In this document: positions 5,257 through 13,750 of the stretch, piece after piece
Position numbering within the stretch: the first letter of the stretch is position 1
How the letters are laid out: every line of letters starts with the position of its first letter
From: an uncultured Paraprevotella sp.
GTDB lineage: Bacteria; Bacteroidota; Bacteroidia; Bacteroidales; Bacteroidaceae
Assembly: GCA_910584955.1 (NCBI GenBank)
Contig: CAJUDC010000062.1
Location: 1-13,851, forward strand
Length of the DNA: 13,851 nucleotides
Direction of reading: 5' to 3'
Translations under genes and position numbers: made by a program
Notes under the pieces: model-generated
The model's database searches: none
The model's input: only the letters and a program-made list of their open reading frames with translations
Told to the model about the DNA's origin: nothing

Positions 5257-8010
5257 ATGGGATTGAGAGAAATTGTCAGGGAGCGTGTGCTGCTGCTGGA
5301 CGGGGCTATGGGAACGATGATTCAGCAGTATGGCCTGAGCGAGGACGACTTTCGCGGCGAGCGTTTCCGTCACTTGCCCGGTCAGATGCAGGGCAATAAC
5401 GATGTGTTGTGCCTGACGCGGCCCGATGTCGTGGCCGACATTCACCGCAAATACCTGGAAGCGGGTGCCGACATCATAGAGACCAATACATTCAGTGCGC
5501 AGCGTATCTCGATGGCCGATTACGGTGTGGCCGATTGCTGTCGGGAGATCAACCGGGCGGCTTGTCGGCTGGCCCGTGAGGCGGCCGATGTATATACGCG
5601 GCGTACGCCTGAGAAACCCCGTTTCGTGGCCGGCTCCGTAGGGCCTACTAATAAGACGTGCTCCATGAGCCCCGACGTCAATAATCCGGCTTTTCGTGCT
5701 CTTACATTCGACCAGCTTTCAGCGGCTTACATCGAACAGATGGAAGCTTTGCTCGAAGGTGGTGTTGATGCGCTGCTTATCGAAACCGTGTTTGATACGT
5801 TGAATGCCAAAGCCGCTCTTTATGCGGCCGGAAAAGCCATGCGGACCGTCGGGCGGGAGGTGCCTTTGATGCTATCCGTTACGGTATCCGACAAGGCCGG
5901 ACGCACTCTTTCGGGGCAGACGATCGAAGCCTTTCTGGCCTCGGTGCAGCATGCGCCGCTTTTCTCCGTCGGGTTGAACTGTTCTTTCGGTGCGCGCGAT
6001 ATGAAGCCCGTGTTGCAGACGCTGGCGTCTCGCGCCCCCTACTATATATCGGTTTATCCGAATGCCGGTCTGCCTAACACGATGGGCGAGTATGAGCAGA
6101 CGCCTGCGATGATGGCGGTCGAGATGAAAGATTTTACCGATGCGGGGTGGGTGAATATCATGGGCGGCTGTTGCGGTACGACCGATGCGCATATCGCCGC
6201 TTTGGGGCAATTGGTGCGGGAGGCTGTTCCGCACCGTCCTGTTCCGCCGCCCGAGGGACTGTGGCTCAGCGGACTGGATTTGCTGGAGTTGACGCCCGAA
6301 GTGAAATTTGTCAATGTGGGCGAACGCTGCAATGTGGCCGGTTCGCGCAAGTTCCTGCGGCTGATAAAAGAAAAGAATTATGAAGAGGCGCTCCGCATTG
6401 CCCGCCGGCAGGTGGAGGACGGTGCGCTGGTGATCGACGTGAATATGGACGACGGGCTGTTGGATGCGCGGGCTGAGATGGAGACGTTTCTGAACCTGCT
6501 GGCTTCCGATCCCGAGATAGCTCGTGTGCCGGTGATGGTGGACTCTTCCCGCTGGGAAGTCATCCGTACCGGACTGAAATGCCTGCAAGGAAAATGTATC
6601 GTGAACTCTATTTCGCTGAAAGAAGGAGAAGACGTGTTTTTGGCCCATGCCTGCGAAATCAGGCAATTGGGCGCAGCCGTAGTCGTCATGGCTTTCGATG
6701 AGGAAGGACAGGCCGATACGTACGAGCGCAAGACGACCGTCTGTGCACGGGCTTACCGGCTGCTGACGGAACGGGCGGGCTTTAATCCGAACGATATTAT
6801 CTTCGATCCGAATGTGCTTACGGTAGCCACCGGGATGGAGGAACACGATAACTATGCCGTCGACTTCATCCGTGCTACGGAATGGATCCGGCGGAACCTG
6901 CCCGGGGCGCACGTGAGCGGCGGTGTCAGCAACCTCTCCTTTTCGTTTCGCGGCAATAACTACATCCGTGAGGCCATGCACGCTGTTTTTCTGTATCATG
7001 CCTGCCGCTGCGGCATGGATATGGGGATCGTCAACCCCGGTGCGTCCGTCATGTATGAGGACATTCCTGCCGATGTGCTGGAATGTGTGGAGGATGTGGT
7101 GCTCAACCGCCGGCGTGACGCAGCCGAACGGCTTATTGAACGGGCCGGTCGTATCAAGGCAGAAACCGGCGGAGACGGAGCGCATACGCCAGGCCTGCAT
7201 CAGGCCGATGCCTGGCGCGCCGCACCGGTGGAGGAACGTTTGCAATATGCTCTGATGAAAGGTATGACCGACTATCTGGAGACGGATCTGGAAGAGGCGC
7301 GTAGCCGTTTTGACCGTGCCGTGCAGGTGATAGAAGGACCGCTGATGGCGGGTATGAACCGTGTGGGCGAGTTGTTCGGAGAGGGCAAGATGTTCTTGCC
7401 TCAAGTGGTGAAAACCGCCCGCACCATGAAGAAAGCCGTGGGCCTGCTGCAACCTTATATCGAGGCGCAGAAGACGGCGGGTGCCGCCTCGGCCGGTCGT
7501 ATATTGGTGGCCACCGTGAAAGGCGACGTACACGACATCGGGAAGAATATCGTGGCCGTAGTCATGGCCTGCAACGGTTATGAGGTGGTGGATATGGGCG
7601 TGATGGTGCCGGCGGAAGAGATCGTACGGAAAGCGCTTGCGGTAAAACCCGATGTGATAGGGTTGAGCGGATTGATAACACCGAGCCTGGAAGAGATGGT
7701 CCATGTGGCAGGTGAACTGAAGCGGGCGGGGATCAGTGTTCCTGTTCTGATTGGCGGGGCAACCACCAGCCGGCTGCATACGGCACTGAAGATAGCACCC
7801 GTCTACGGCGGTCCTGTGGTGTGGGTGAAAGACGCTTCGCAAAACGCACCGGTGGTTGGTCGGTTCTTGCACGAGGCAACGGCTGCGGAAGCCGTTCGTT
7901 CCTTGCGGCAGGAACAGGAAATGCTTCGGCAGAAGGCAAGCGGGGCGAAGGAGACGGAGGCGCTTTCGCTGGACGAAGCGCGTAAGCGCAGGCTCAATCT
8001 GTTCGGTTGA
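5257..8010 (+). CDS. metH: Cobalamin-dependent methionine synthase, no reactivation domain
   Basis: MetH transfers the methyl group of 5-methyltetrahydrofolate to homocysteine through methylcobalamin, making methionine and tetrahydrofolate. Domains run in order. The homocysteine domain (about 1-325) has zinc ligands C242 (GLNC) and C305/C306 (MGGCCGTT). A pterin-binding domain (about 350-610) contains [13 protein letters not shown] and later FDPNVLT. The cobalamin cap and binding domains (about 640-895) contain GDVHDIGKN with the cobalt-ligating H759 and [13 protein letters not shown] chose ATG 5257 over the TTG at 5251, giving 917 residues. The protein stops right after the cobalamin domain, while the E. 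coli enzyme (1227 residues) carries a further AdoMet-dependent reactivation domain. Similar short forms are known, for example in Thermotoga, with reactivation from a separate protein. No cobalamin riboswitch is visible upstream; transcription is probably from upstream of smpB. Confidence 0.95.
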   Translation: MGLREIVRERVLLLDGAMGTMIQQYGLSEDDFRGERFRHLPGQMQGNNDVLCLTRPDVVADIHRKYLEAGADIIETNTFSAQRISMADYGVADCCREINRAACRLAREAADVYTRRTPEKPRFVAGSVGPTNKTCSMSPDVNNPAFRALTFDQLSAAYIEQMEALLEGGVDALLIETVFDTLNAKAALYAAGKAMRTVGREVPLMLSVTVSDKAGRTLSGQTIEAFLASVQHAPLFSVGLNCSFGARDMKPVLQTLASRAPYYISVYPNAGLPNTMGEYEQTPAMMAVEMKDFTDAGWVNIMGGCCGTTDAHIAALGQLVREAVPHRPVPPPEGLWLSGLDLLELTPEVKFVNVGERCNVAGSRKFLRLIKEKNYEEALRIARRQVEDGALVIDVNMDDGLLDARAEMETFLNLLASDPEIARVPVMVDSSRWEVIRTGLKCLQGKCIVNSISLKEGEDVFLAHACEIRQLGAAVVVMAFDEEGQADTYERKTTVCARAYRLLTERAGFNPNDIIFDPNVLTVATGMEEHDNYAVDFIRATEWIRRNLPGAHVSGGVSNLSFSFRGNNYIREAMHAVFLYHACRCGMDMGIVNPGASVMYEDIPADVLECVEDVVLNRRRDAAERLIERAGRIKAETGGDGAHTPGLHQADAWRAAPVEERLQYALMKGMTDYLETDLEEARSRFDRAVQVIEGPLMAGMNRVGELFGEGKMFLPQVVKTARTMKKAVGLLQPYIEAQKTAGAASAGRILVATVKGDVHDIGKNIVAVVMACNGYEVVDMGVMVPAEEIVRKALAVKPDVIGLSGLITPSLEEMVHVAGELKRAGISVPVLIGGATTSRLHTALKIAPVYGGPVVWVKDASQNAPVVGRFLHEATAAEAVRSLRQEQEMLRQKASGAKETEALSLDEARKRRLNLFG

Positions 8011-8071
8011 TTTCTCCATGAAAAGTAGGGCTGGCGGGCATGTTTTAGGGCGGCGGTCAGCAATGCGATAT

Positions 8072-8158
8072 AAAAAAGGTCTACACCATTTTCAAATAAG
8101 GTGTAGACCTTTTCTTGATTTGGTGTACACCTTATTTTGTAAAGGTGTACACCTTTTT
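8072..8158. repeat. Four-unit palindromic repeat array, exact 22-bp period
   Basis: Four decamers start at 8078, 8100, 8122 and 8144, exactly 22 bases apart: GGTCTACACC, GGTGTAGACC, GGTGTACACC and GGTGTACACC. The last two are perfect palindromes. The first two differ from them at one base each, and those two bases pair with each other when units 1 and 2 form a hairpin. That hairpin has a 14-bp stem (8074-8087 with 8100-8113). Units 3 and 4 form a 12-bp stem (8122-8133 with 8142-8153). The 32-base block 8078-8109, reverse-complemented, matches 8122-8153 at 26 of 32 positions, so the array looks like an inverted duplication of one hairpin unit. Outer flanks are A6 on the left and T5 on the right. 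The array lies between convergent metH and ribH. Confidence 0.85.
8122..8158 (+). terminator. Possible rightward terminator of metH (hairpin from repeat units 3-4)
   Basis: GGTGTACACCTT pairs with AAGGTGTACACC across an eight-base loop and is followed by TTTTT at 8154-8158. This has the form of an intrinsic terminator, 111 bases after the metH stop. No other rightward terminator is visible after metH. Because the hairpin is part of a repeat array, termination may not be its only role. Confidence 0.5.
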
Positions 8159-8216
8159 ATTGCGGCCTGAAGGAAAGCGCCGGAAGCGGCGGGCATGGAA
8201 AGCATTTGCGGCGGGC

Positions 8217-8259
8217 AAAAAAAATACCGCCGTTCATCGGAAAACGACGAACGGCGGTA
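8217..8259 (-). terminator. Intrinsic terminator of the TPR/ribH operon
   Basis: TACCGCCGTTC (8225-8235) pairs perfectly with GAACGGCGGTA (8249-8259). On the minus strand the stem is followed by eight T (8224-8217). It lies about 46 bases past the ribH stop and is a strong leftward terminator. Confidence 0.88.
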
Positions 8260-8305
8260 GGGTAAATGTCTGTTTGTCGAAGTGCGCTTTGCAGCGCGTC
8301 CGGCT

Positions 8306-8800
8306 TTATTCTTTCATGCGGCGGGCATAATTTGCCATTTTAATGGCGGTAACGGCGCATTCGTCGCCCTTGTTGCCCAATTTGCCGCCGGCACGGTCGG
8401 CTGCCTGTTGCATCTCGTTGCAGGTCAGTAAACCGTATATAACCGGTATGTTGCCCTGCGTGTTCAGATGGGCCAGTCCTTGTGTGGCGCCCTGACAGAT
8501 GTAGTCGAAGTGCGGAGTGTCGCCGCGCACCACACATCCGATGGCAATGACTGCGTCCACCTTTCCGCTCCCCACCATTTGAGATGCCCCGAATACGAGT
8601 TCGAAACTGCCCGGAACTGTCTTCACCATGATGTTCTCTTCCTTGGCTCCGTGCTTGGTCAGGGTCGTGTAGGCCCCTTCAAGCAAAGCCCCGGTAATCT
8701 TGTCGTTCCATTCGCTTACGACAATGCCGAAACGCATCTTGCCGGCGTCGGGTACGGAGGCAAAGTCGTAGTCGGAGAGGTTGTGAAAGCGTGTAGCCAT
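8306..8800 (-). CDS. ribH: 6,7-dimethyl-8-ribityllumazine synthase
   Basis: RibH condenses 5-amino-6-ribitylaminouracil with 3,4-dihydroxy-2-butanone 4-phosphate to give the lumazine precursor of riboflavin, usually as a cytoplasmic pentamer or 60-mer. The 164-residue length is normal. Family motifs are present: [10 protein letters not shown] near the N-terminus (24-33), [11 protein letters not shown] (62-72), [15 protein letters not shown] (88-102) with the catalytic histidine H97, [10 protein letters not shown] (117-126), and [11 protein letters not shown] (135-145) with the substrate-binding arginine R136. It is the second gene of a leftward pair, starting ten bases after the TPR gene stop, and is followed by a strong terminator. 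No FMN riboswitch is visible before the operon. Confidence 0.97.
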   Translation of the reverse strand: MATRFHNLSDYDFASVPDAGKMRFGIVVSEWNDKITGALLEGAYTTLTKHGAKEENIMVKTVPGSFELVFGASQMVGSGKVDAVIAIGCVVRGDTPHFDYICQGATQGLAHLNTQGNIPVIYGLLTCNEMQQAADRAGGKLGNKGDECAVTAIKMANYARRMKE

Positions 8801-8810
8801 GTCGTTTCGG

Positions 8811-9485
8811 TTACTTGGTTACGCGTTCGATGTATTTATCGATCTCGCCGAACTGCATGGACTGGATGTATTTCTCCTTGATTTCTTTGTAGCATTCCAG
8901 TGCCTTGTCTTTCTTGCCTTGTGATTCGAAGATCTCACCGGCCTGTATCAGATAGATGGGACTTAGGCTGTTGCTGTTGGCTGCCTTGGCGGCTTTCAGC
9001 AGGGTTTCCGTAGCTTTGTCCAACTCATTCAGTTGGGCGTAGCAGTTACCCAGCATACCGATGGCGGCAGGCGAAACCATTGCGTCGTCGCATGTGCTGA
9101 ACTGATCCAGATATTTCTTGGCCTCTGCGTATTTTCCCGTCTGGGCATAACAGATTCCCGCATACAGATTAGCCAGATTGCCGCTTTTGGTGCTTCCGTA
9201 TTTGTCGGCAATGGCCAGGAAACCCGTATATCCCTGTCCGTCGCCGTTCAGGGCTTTTTCATAATTGTCGGCTGCAAAGTATTGTTCCCCTTTGAACATG
9301 GCTTCGGCGGCTTTCTCGTTGCGTGATTTGCTGAACTGATTGTAAGCGAATATACCTCCTGCGGCCAATACGACTACGGCAACACCGATAAGAACCGGTT
9401 TGCGGTATTTGTCGATAAGGGCTTCTGAAGTAGAAGTACTATGGTCCGTGGCCATGTGGTTCGGTTGATTTGTTTTTTCTGCCAT
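8811..9485 (-). CDS. Membrane-anchored tetratricopeptide repeat protein
   Basis: This 224-residue protein has a short polar N-terminus (1-29), one transmembrane helix at about 30-49 ([20 protein letters not shown]), and TPR-type helical repeats. The clearest repeats are about residues 103-130 ([21 protein letters not shown]), 139-168 ([18 protein letters not shown]) and 176-205 ([21 protein letters not shown]). The layout resembles the YfgM/TPR_21 type of single-pass membrane TPR proteins. Those are periplasmic scaffolds linked to the translocon or to cell-envelope assembly; I infer similarity of layout only. An alternative start is Met11. An A-rich leader supports the ATG at 9485. It is the first gene of an operon with ribH, although no direct link to riboflavin synthesis is apparent. 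Confidence 0.85.
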   Translation of the reverse strand: MAEKTNQPNHMATDHSTSTSEALIDKYRKPVLIGVAVVVLAAGGIFAYNQFSKSRNEKAAEAMFKGEQYFAADNYEKALNGDGQGYTGFLAIADKYGSTKSGNLANLYAGICYAQTGKYAEAKKYLDQFSTCDDAMVSPAAIGMLGNCYAQLNELDKATETLLKAAKAANSNSLSPIYLIQAGEIFESQGKKDKALECYKEIKEKYIQSMQFGEIDKYIERVTK

Positions 9486-9563
9486 TTTGGTATGATATTT
9501 TTATTATTTTATTTTCATTTGTCGGGTGCGGGGACTACTTCGTTGCCGCGCACTAAAGCGGAG

Positions 9564-9571
9564 CAAAATTA
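9564..9571 (-). promoter_or_regulatory. -7 promoter element for the TPR/ribH operon
   Basis: On the minus strand these bases read TAATTTTG, a match to TAnnTTTG. TTTA, three of four bases of the -33 box, is found 19 bases further upstream (9594-9591). The leader to the ATG at 9485 would be about 72 bases and is AT-rich. Confidence 0.5.
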
Positions 9572-9634
9572 ACTATTTTATCGCGTTTGATAAAATTTAT
9601 GAGAGATTATTTTCCGGTTCTCCGTGATAAATCC

Positions 9635-9642
9635 TACTTTTG
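9635..9642 (+). promoter_or_regulatory. -7 promoter element for recF
   Basis: TACTTTTG fits TAnnTTTG and would start transcription near 9648, about 23 bases before the recF ATG at 9671. No good -33 box is visible. The element lies inside the possible upstream extension of the recF frame (ATG at 9587), which argues against that longer start. Confidence 0.5.
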
Positions 9643-9670
9643 TACCGGACATTACGGTGAATATACAGGG

Positions 9671-10768
9671 ATGATACTGAAACGGATTGCCATTTTGAAT
9701 TATAAGAACATCGCGCAGGCCGAGCTGGTCTTTTCGCCCAAGATGAATTGTTTTGTGGGACATAACGGAGAGGGGAAGACGAATCTGCTTGATGCGGTGT
9801 ATTATCTGTCTTTTTGTAAAAGTGCGACCAATCCCGTCGACTCGCAGAACATCCGTCACGGTGAGGACTTTTTCATGTTACAGGGGTCCTACGAACGTGA
9901 GGACGGAGAACCGGAAGAGGTGTATTGCGGACTGAAACGGAAGCAGAAAAAGCAGTTCAAACGCAATAAAAAAGACTATAAGCGGCTGGCCGAGCACATC
10001 GGACTGCTGCCGCTGGTGATGGTGTCGCCGGCCGATTCGGCACTGATTACGGGAGGAAGCGAGGAGCGCCGCCGCTTTATGGACATGGTGATCTCGCAAT
10101 ACGACCGTGAATACCTGGAGGCACTGGTGCGTTACAACAAGGCTCTTCAGCAACGGAACACCTTGCTGAAGCAGGAGGCGGAACCGGACGCTGAGCTGAT
10201 GACACTTTGGGAGGAGATGATGGCCCGGGAAGGAGAGGTGATCTACGAAAAGCGGCGGGCCTATATAGAGGAATTCATTCCTATCTTTCAGCAGTTTTAC
10301 CGCTGCATCTCGAAAGAACGTGAGCAGGTGGGACTGCACTATCTGTCGCATTGCCAGCGGGGACCGCTGCTGGAGGTGATCCGTCGCGACAGGGACAAGG
10401 ACCGTATCATGGGCTATTCGTTGCACGGTATACACAAGGACGAACTGGAGATGACATTGGGTGATTTCCCTATCAAACGCGAAGGCTCGCAGGGACAGAA
10501 CAAGACGTATCTGATTGCCTTGAAACTGGCGCAGTTCGATTTTCTGAAGCGGGCCGGGGGGCGTACGGTTCCTTTGCTGCTGTTGGATGATATTTTCGAT
10601 AAATTGGACGCCGAACGGGTAGAGCAGATCGTACGTCTGGTGGCGGGAGATAATTTCGGTCAGATTTTCATTACGGATACCAACCGGGAGCACTTGGATG
10701 AAATATTGGCCAAAACAGACCGGGATTATAAACTCTTCCGGGTGGAAGGAGGCAACATCGGTTTATGA
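9671..10768 (+). CDS. recF: DNA replication and repair protein RecF
   Basis: RecF is an SMC-like ATPase that, with RecO and RecR, loads RecA at gapped single-stranded DNA. The protein starts MILKRIAILNYKNI, the usual RecF opening, and has Walker A GHNGEGKT (30-37), signature SQGQNKT (273-279) and Walker B LLLLDD (302-307) followed by IFDKLD. A coiled-coil-like middle section spans roughly residues 150-220. The 365-residue length matches the family. An in-frame ATG at 9587 would add 28 residues (MIKFMRDYF...), but this stretch has no family counterpart and contains the putative promoter, so I start at 9671. The stop overlaps the next ATG by four bases (ATGA). The gene is divergent from the TPR/ribH operon. 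Confidence 0.96.
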   Translation: MILKRIAILNYKNIAQAELVFSPKMNCFVGHNGEGKTNLLDAVYYLSFCKSATNPVDSQNIRHGEDFFMLQGSYEREDGEPEEVYCGLKRKQKKQFKRNKKDYKRLAEHIGLLPLVMVSPADSALITGGSEERRRFMDMVISQYDREYLEALVRYNKALQQRNTLLKQEAEPDAELMTLWEEMMAREGEVIYEKRRAYIEEFIPIFQQFYRCISKEREQVGLHYLSHCQRGPLLEVIRRDRDKDRIMGYSLHGIHKDELEMTLGDFPIKREGSQGQNKTYLIALKLAQFDFLKRAGGRTVPLLLLDDIFDKLDAERVEQIVRLVAGDNFGQIFITDTNREHLDEILAKTDRDYKLFRVEGGNIGL

Positions 10769-11055
10769 GACGTAACAAAGCGGAAAGTCTCGGCGATATT
10801 CTCCGTCAGTTTCTTCGTCAGGAAGGACTGGAGACGCCGCTCAACGAGCGGCGTATGGTGTCTGCATGGTCGGAGGTGATGGGAGAGGGAGTGGCTCGAT
10901 ACACGGGTGAGGTATTCGTGAAAAACGGGGTGCTCTACGTACAACTGAAGTCACCGGCCTTGCGTTCCAATCTGATGATGAGCCGGGATCTGCTGGTGCG
11001 CCGGCTGAATGAGTTTGTAGGAGCGCAGGTGATTCAGAACATCATTTTTCGCTGA
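10765..11055 (+). CDS. DUF721 (DciA-like) protein
   Basis: This 96-residue protein matches the DUF721 family: the N-terminus MRRNKAESLGDILRQFLRQEGLE, then WSEVMGEGVARYT (30-42), and a C-terminal beta section VFVKNGVLYVQLKSPALRSNLM. DUF721 includes DciA, which loads or operates the replicative helicase DnaB in bacteria lacking DnaC or DnaI. The short form here contains only the KH-like core domain. The ATGA overlap with recF suggests translational coupling. recF next to dciA is a recurring arrangement, including near the origin in Actinobacteria, so a replication role is likely but inferred. Its stop is five bases from the stop of the convergent gene, with no terminator between them except a weak 7-bp inverted repeat (11031-11037 with 11052-11058). 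Confidence 0.88.
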   Translation: MRRNKAESLGDILRQFLRQEGLETPLNERRMVSAWSEVMGEGVARYTGEVFVKNGVLYVQLKSPALRSNLMMSRDLLVRRLNEFVGAQVIQNIIFR

Positions 11056-11060
11056 ATCCG

Positions 11061-11591
11061 TCATAGTACCTCGTCGACACGGATGTCGTGCGGCTCGCAG
11101 GGTACTGTCTCTACGATTTGAAAATCAAAGCATACACCTATTATATATGTACCGTTCCGCCGCAGGTGGGGCAACAGCCGGTCGTAATAGCCCTTGCCCC
11201 GACCGAGCCGGTTGCCTGTGCGGTCGAAAGCCATTCCAGGGATAACGGCCAGGTCGATGGCCGAGAAGTCGGTCAGCGTATTGCCTTGCGGTTCACGGAT
11301 GCCGTAAGCGCCTGTACGCAGATTCTCTTCGCCGCAGAACAAGCGCAGATTTAGTTTTTCACCGTCGACAACCGGTAGTATGAATTGTTTTTTCCCGCAC
11401 CAGCGGTTGATGAAATCCCGGGTCTGCACTTCGTCGGGCAGGGCGGAATAAAACAGCAGTGTACGGGCGGTCAGAAAGCGCGGGTGTCTTTCCAGACGCT
11501 TCCAGACGGACACGGAAAAAGCGGCACGTTCGTGGTCCGTGTGCCGCTTCTTCTCTTCCCGTATCCATTGCCGGAGTTGGTGTTTGTCCAT
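11061..11591 (-). CDS. 5-formyltetrahydrofolate cyclo-ligase
   Basis: This enzyme converts 5-formyltetrahydrofolate to 5,10-methenyltetrahydrofolate using ATP, returning a storage or inhibitory folate to one-carbon metabolism. The 176-residue length fits the family. Key features are an N-terminal basic helix with RQWIREEKKR (7-16), FYSALPDEVQT (47-57) as the substrate-binding strand and loop, DLAVIPGMAFDRTGNRLG (113-130), and the hallmark glycine-rich ATP motif GRGKGYYDRLL (130-140). The C-terminal VDEVL corresponds to the usual VD-V-T ending, slightly shortened. It is the last gene of the leftward run, starting 12 bases after the ctpA stop, and is probably co-transcribed with it. The family is known as fau/ygfA in E. 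coli or MTHFS in eukaryotes. Confidence 0.94.
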   Translation of the reverse strand: MDKHQLRQWIREEKKRHTDHERAAFSVSVWKRLERHPRFLTARTLLFYSALPDEVQTRDFINRWCGKKQFILPVVDGEKLNLRLFCGEENLRTGAYGIREPQGNTLTDFSAIDLAVIPGMAFDRTGNRLGRGKGYYDRLLPHLRRNGTYIIGVCFDFQIVETVPCEPHDIRVDEVL

Positions 11592-11603
11592 CTTGTCCGG
11601 CCG

Positions 11604-13250
11604 TTAGTTTTTGGTGTTGTCCGACGGCTGAGGGGCTTTAGGGAAGGCTCCGTTGGTGTTAAACAGTTCGAGCGCTCGTGCTACAGCCGGGTCGTCTTCG
11701 TTCAGAAACTGTTGATAACTTTCCATGTCCTTGCTGTTGTAAATGATGGCACCGAAAAGGTTACGTTCAAAGAGACGCCGCGATTTGTATAGGAGCAGGT
11801 TGCGGCGCTTTAATCCCCGTTTCTCGGCATAGGAGGCGAACTTCTCAAGCAGGTTTTGCCGTTTGAGGAATCGTTCCAGATCGGCCACGCTTTCCATGCT
11901 TTCCAGACGTTTGCGGTTTTCGTCGGTGTAGACGAAGGCGAATTGTCGGATCAAGCCTCGGAACAGGGCTTCTTTATAATAGGAAGTCACGCCGGTGGTA
12001 TCTTGCGGGATGAAGATGTCCGGCATGATACCTCCTCCTCCGTATACGGTGCGTCCCAGCGAAGTCTTGTATTGGGGACCTTGTTGTCTGATGCTGTCCG
12101 GCGAGAAATATTCGCCCCGTTCGTAACGCGCCAACAGATCGTTTTCGTATTCTTCGTCGTGTCCTTTCTGATAAGGTTTTTGTATGCACCGTCCCGACGG
12201 AGTGTAGTAACGGGCAACGGTGAGACGGACGATGCTGCCGTCACGATACTCGATCGGTTGCTGCACCAGTCCTTTCCCGAATGATCGTCGGCCGATGATG
12301 GTACCACGGTCGTTGTCCTGTATCGCTCCGGCGAAAATTTCGCTGGCGGATGCCGAGCCTTCGTCTACCAGCACGACGAGGGGCAACGACTGGAAAGCGC
12401 CCTGTCCGTCGCTTCTGAATTCCTCGCGGGGCGACTTGCGTCCTTCGGTATACACCACCAGCTTGTTTTTGGGCAGGAACACGTTGGCCATCTGTATGGC
12501 AGGGTGCATGTAGCCTCCCCGGTTGCCCCGTAAATCTATAATAAGATTCTTCATGCCTTCTACATTCAGCTGAGCCAGTGCTACCAGCATTTCAGGATAA
12601 GTGCTTTCGCCGAATTTGCTGATGCTGATGTAGCCCGTATGTTCATCAATCATATACGAAGCGTCTACGGTATGTTGGGGAATATCGCCCCGGATGATCA
12701 GAAACGAAAGCGGCTTCTGTTCACCGGAACGCCGGATGCCCAGTTTCACTTTCGAGCCTTTCGGGCCTTTAAGGCGTTGCATGGCCTCGGTTTCGTTCAC
12801 CTCTTTTCCTACAAACGGTTTGTCGTCTATACTAATGATGCGATCTCCCGCCATAAGTCCTACTTTTTCGGACGGGCCTCCCTTGATCACACTCATGATG
12901 TTGACAGTATCTTGTTGTATGACAAACGACACACCGATACCCGAAAAACTGCTTTTCAACTCGTCAACCGACTCTTGTGCGTTCTTCGCTCCTATATAGG
13001 CCGAGTGCGGATCCAGTTCCGATAGAATCTGCGGCATGGCATCTTCCACCAGCTCGCTCATATCGACGGTGTCCACGTAGTTGTTGTCGATGATTTGCAG
13101 CAGATAATTCAGTTTGTTGCTGCCGGTATTGATGATGCTCAGTCGGTTGCCCGAAAAGTGGTTGGCATAAAATGTACCGATAAGCACTCCCGCTATCAGG
13201 CATAATGCCAATAGCAGGGGAGTATAACGCGAATGCCTGTTCTGACTCAT
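11604..13250 (-). CDS. ctpA: S41-family C-terminal processing protease
   Basis: This is a periplasmic serine protease of the Tsp/CtpA type that trims or degrades envelope proteins. Residues 11-29 are one hydrophobic helix serving as anchor or uncleaved signal. A PDZ domain lies at about 100-190 (SGIGVSFV, GGPSEKVGLMAGDRI). The S41 catalytic domain follows, with IDLRGNRGG, the nucleophile region GSASASE (S301 by the usual 25-residue spacing) and SFGKGLVQ with general base K326. The last 150 or so residues form a Bacteroidota-type extension ending in a polar tail (PSDNTKN). The 548-residue length is usual for homologues in Bacteroidales as I recall. The ATG at 13250 is the only sensible start. 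It lies 61 bases after the dCMP deaminase stop; I see no promoter in that gap, so it is probably in one operon. Confidence 0.93.
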   Translation of the reverse strand: MSQNRHSRYTPLLLALCLIAGVLIGTFYANHFSGNRLSIINTGSNKLNYLLQIIDNNYVDTVDMSELVEDAMPQILSELDPHSAYIGAKNAQESVDELKSSFSGIGVSFVIQQDTVNIMSVIKGGPSEKVGLMAGDRIISIDDKPFVGKEVNETEAMQRLKGPKGSKVKLGIRRSGEQKPLSFLIIRGDIPQHTVDASYMIDEHTGYISISKFGESTYPEMLVALAQLNVEGMKNLIIDLRGNRGGYMHPAIQMANVFLPKNKLVVYTEGRKSPREEFRSDGQGAFQSLPLVVLVDEGSASASEIFAGAIQDNDRGTIIGRRSFGKGLVQQPIEYRDGSIVRLTVARYYTPSGRCIQKPYQKGHDEEYENDLLARYERGEYFSPDSIRQQGPQYKTSLGRTVYGGGGIMPDIFIPQDTTGVTSYYKEALFRGLIRQFAFVYTDENRKRLESMESVADLERFLKRQNLLEKFASYAEKRGLKRRNLLLYKSRRLFERNLFGAIIYNSKDMESYQQFLNEDDPAVARALELFNTNGAFPKAPQPSDNTKN

Positions 13251-13311
13251 TTGAATACGATATAAATTATTTGAATAGAAAGAATTGTATAGTGATGATT
13301 AAAGTTTGTCT

Positions 13312-13746
13312 TTATGCTGTAACCGGGATACAGGACACTTCGATTCCCGCTCTTTTCAGCAGGTTGATGCCGTCTTCCAGCCGATAGGTGCGCGAATAGA
13401 TAACTCGTCGGATGCCGGCCTGGATGATCAGTTTGGAACATTCTATGCAGGGAGCGTCGGTTACGTAGAGCGTAGCGCCTTCGCTGTTATTGCCCGACCG
13501 TGCTATTTTGGTAATGGCGTTGGCTTCGGCATGGAGTACGTAGGGTTTTGTCACGTTGTGTTCGTCTTCGCAGACGTTTTCAAACCCCGCCGGAGTGCCG
13601 TTATAACCGTCCGATATGATCATCTTGTTCTTTACGATTAATGCTCCCACTTTCCGGCGTTGGCAATAACTGTTTTCCGCCCAGATATGAGCCATGCGCA
13701 AGTAGCGTATGTCCAGTTCGTTTTGTTTTTCTTCGGTTGCTGTCAT
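13312..13746 (-). CDS. Deoxycytidylate (dCMP) deaminase
   Basis: This zinc enzyme converts dCMP to dUMP, feeding dTMP synthesis. The cytidine-deaminase fold is marked by HAE (H72, E74), which supplies a zinc ligand and the proton shuttle, and PCIEC (C100 and C103), which supplies the other two zinc ligands. Upstream are RRKVGALIVKNKMIISDGYNG-type strands and the GTPAGFENVCED loop typical of dCMP deaminases. I start at ATG 13746, giving 144 residues. The longer in-frame start at 13824 would run through the end of the upstream peptidase gene and adds nothing family-like. The ATG is four bases after the peptidase stop, so the two are co-transcribed. A ComE/DUF-type deaminase name is also used for such proteins in databases. 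Confidence 0.93.
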   Translation of the reverse strand: MTATEEKQNELDIRYLRMAHIWAENSYCQRRKVGALIVKNKMIISDGYNGTPAGFENVCEDEHNVTKPYVLHAEANAITKIARSGNNSEGATLYVTDAPCIECSKLIIQAGIRRVIYSRTYRLEDGINLLKRAGIEVSCIPVTA

Positions 13747-13750
13747 TGTT

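Noticed and set aside
5872..8019. 715-codon open frame antisense to metH.
   Set aside because: It is the mirror of a highly conserved, GC-rich gene, has a His/Arg/Gln-rich composition with no domain, and shares no start or regulatory signal.
8072..8158. CRISPR array reading of the 22-bp-period repeats.
   Set aside because: Units are only 10 bases with 12-base AT-rich spacers, the spacers resemble each other in inverse orientation, and there are no cas genes.
8186..8327. GCGGCGGGCA repeated at 8186, 8208 and 8318.
   Set aside because: The third copy is part of the ribH coding sequence and the motif is simple GC-rich sequence; I cannot distinguish it from chance.
9587..9670. Upstream extension of recF starting at ATG 9587 (28 extra residues).
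   Set aside because: The extra residues do not resemble RecF, the usual opening MILKRI starts at 9671, and a TACTTTTG promoter element lies within the extension.
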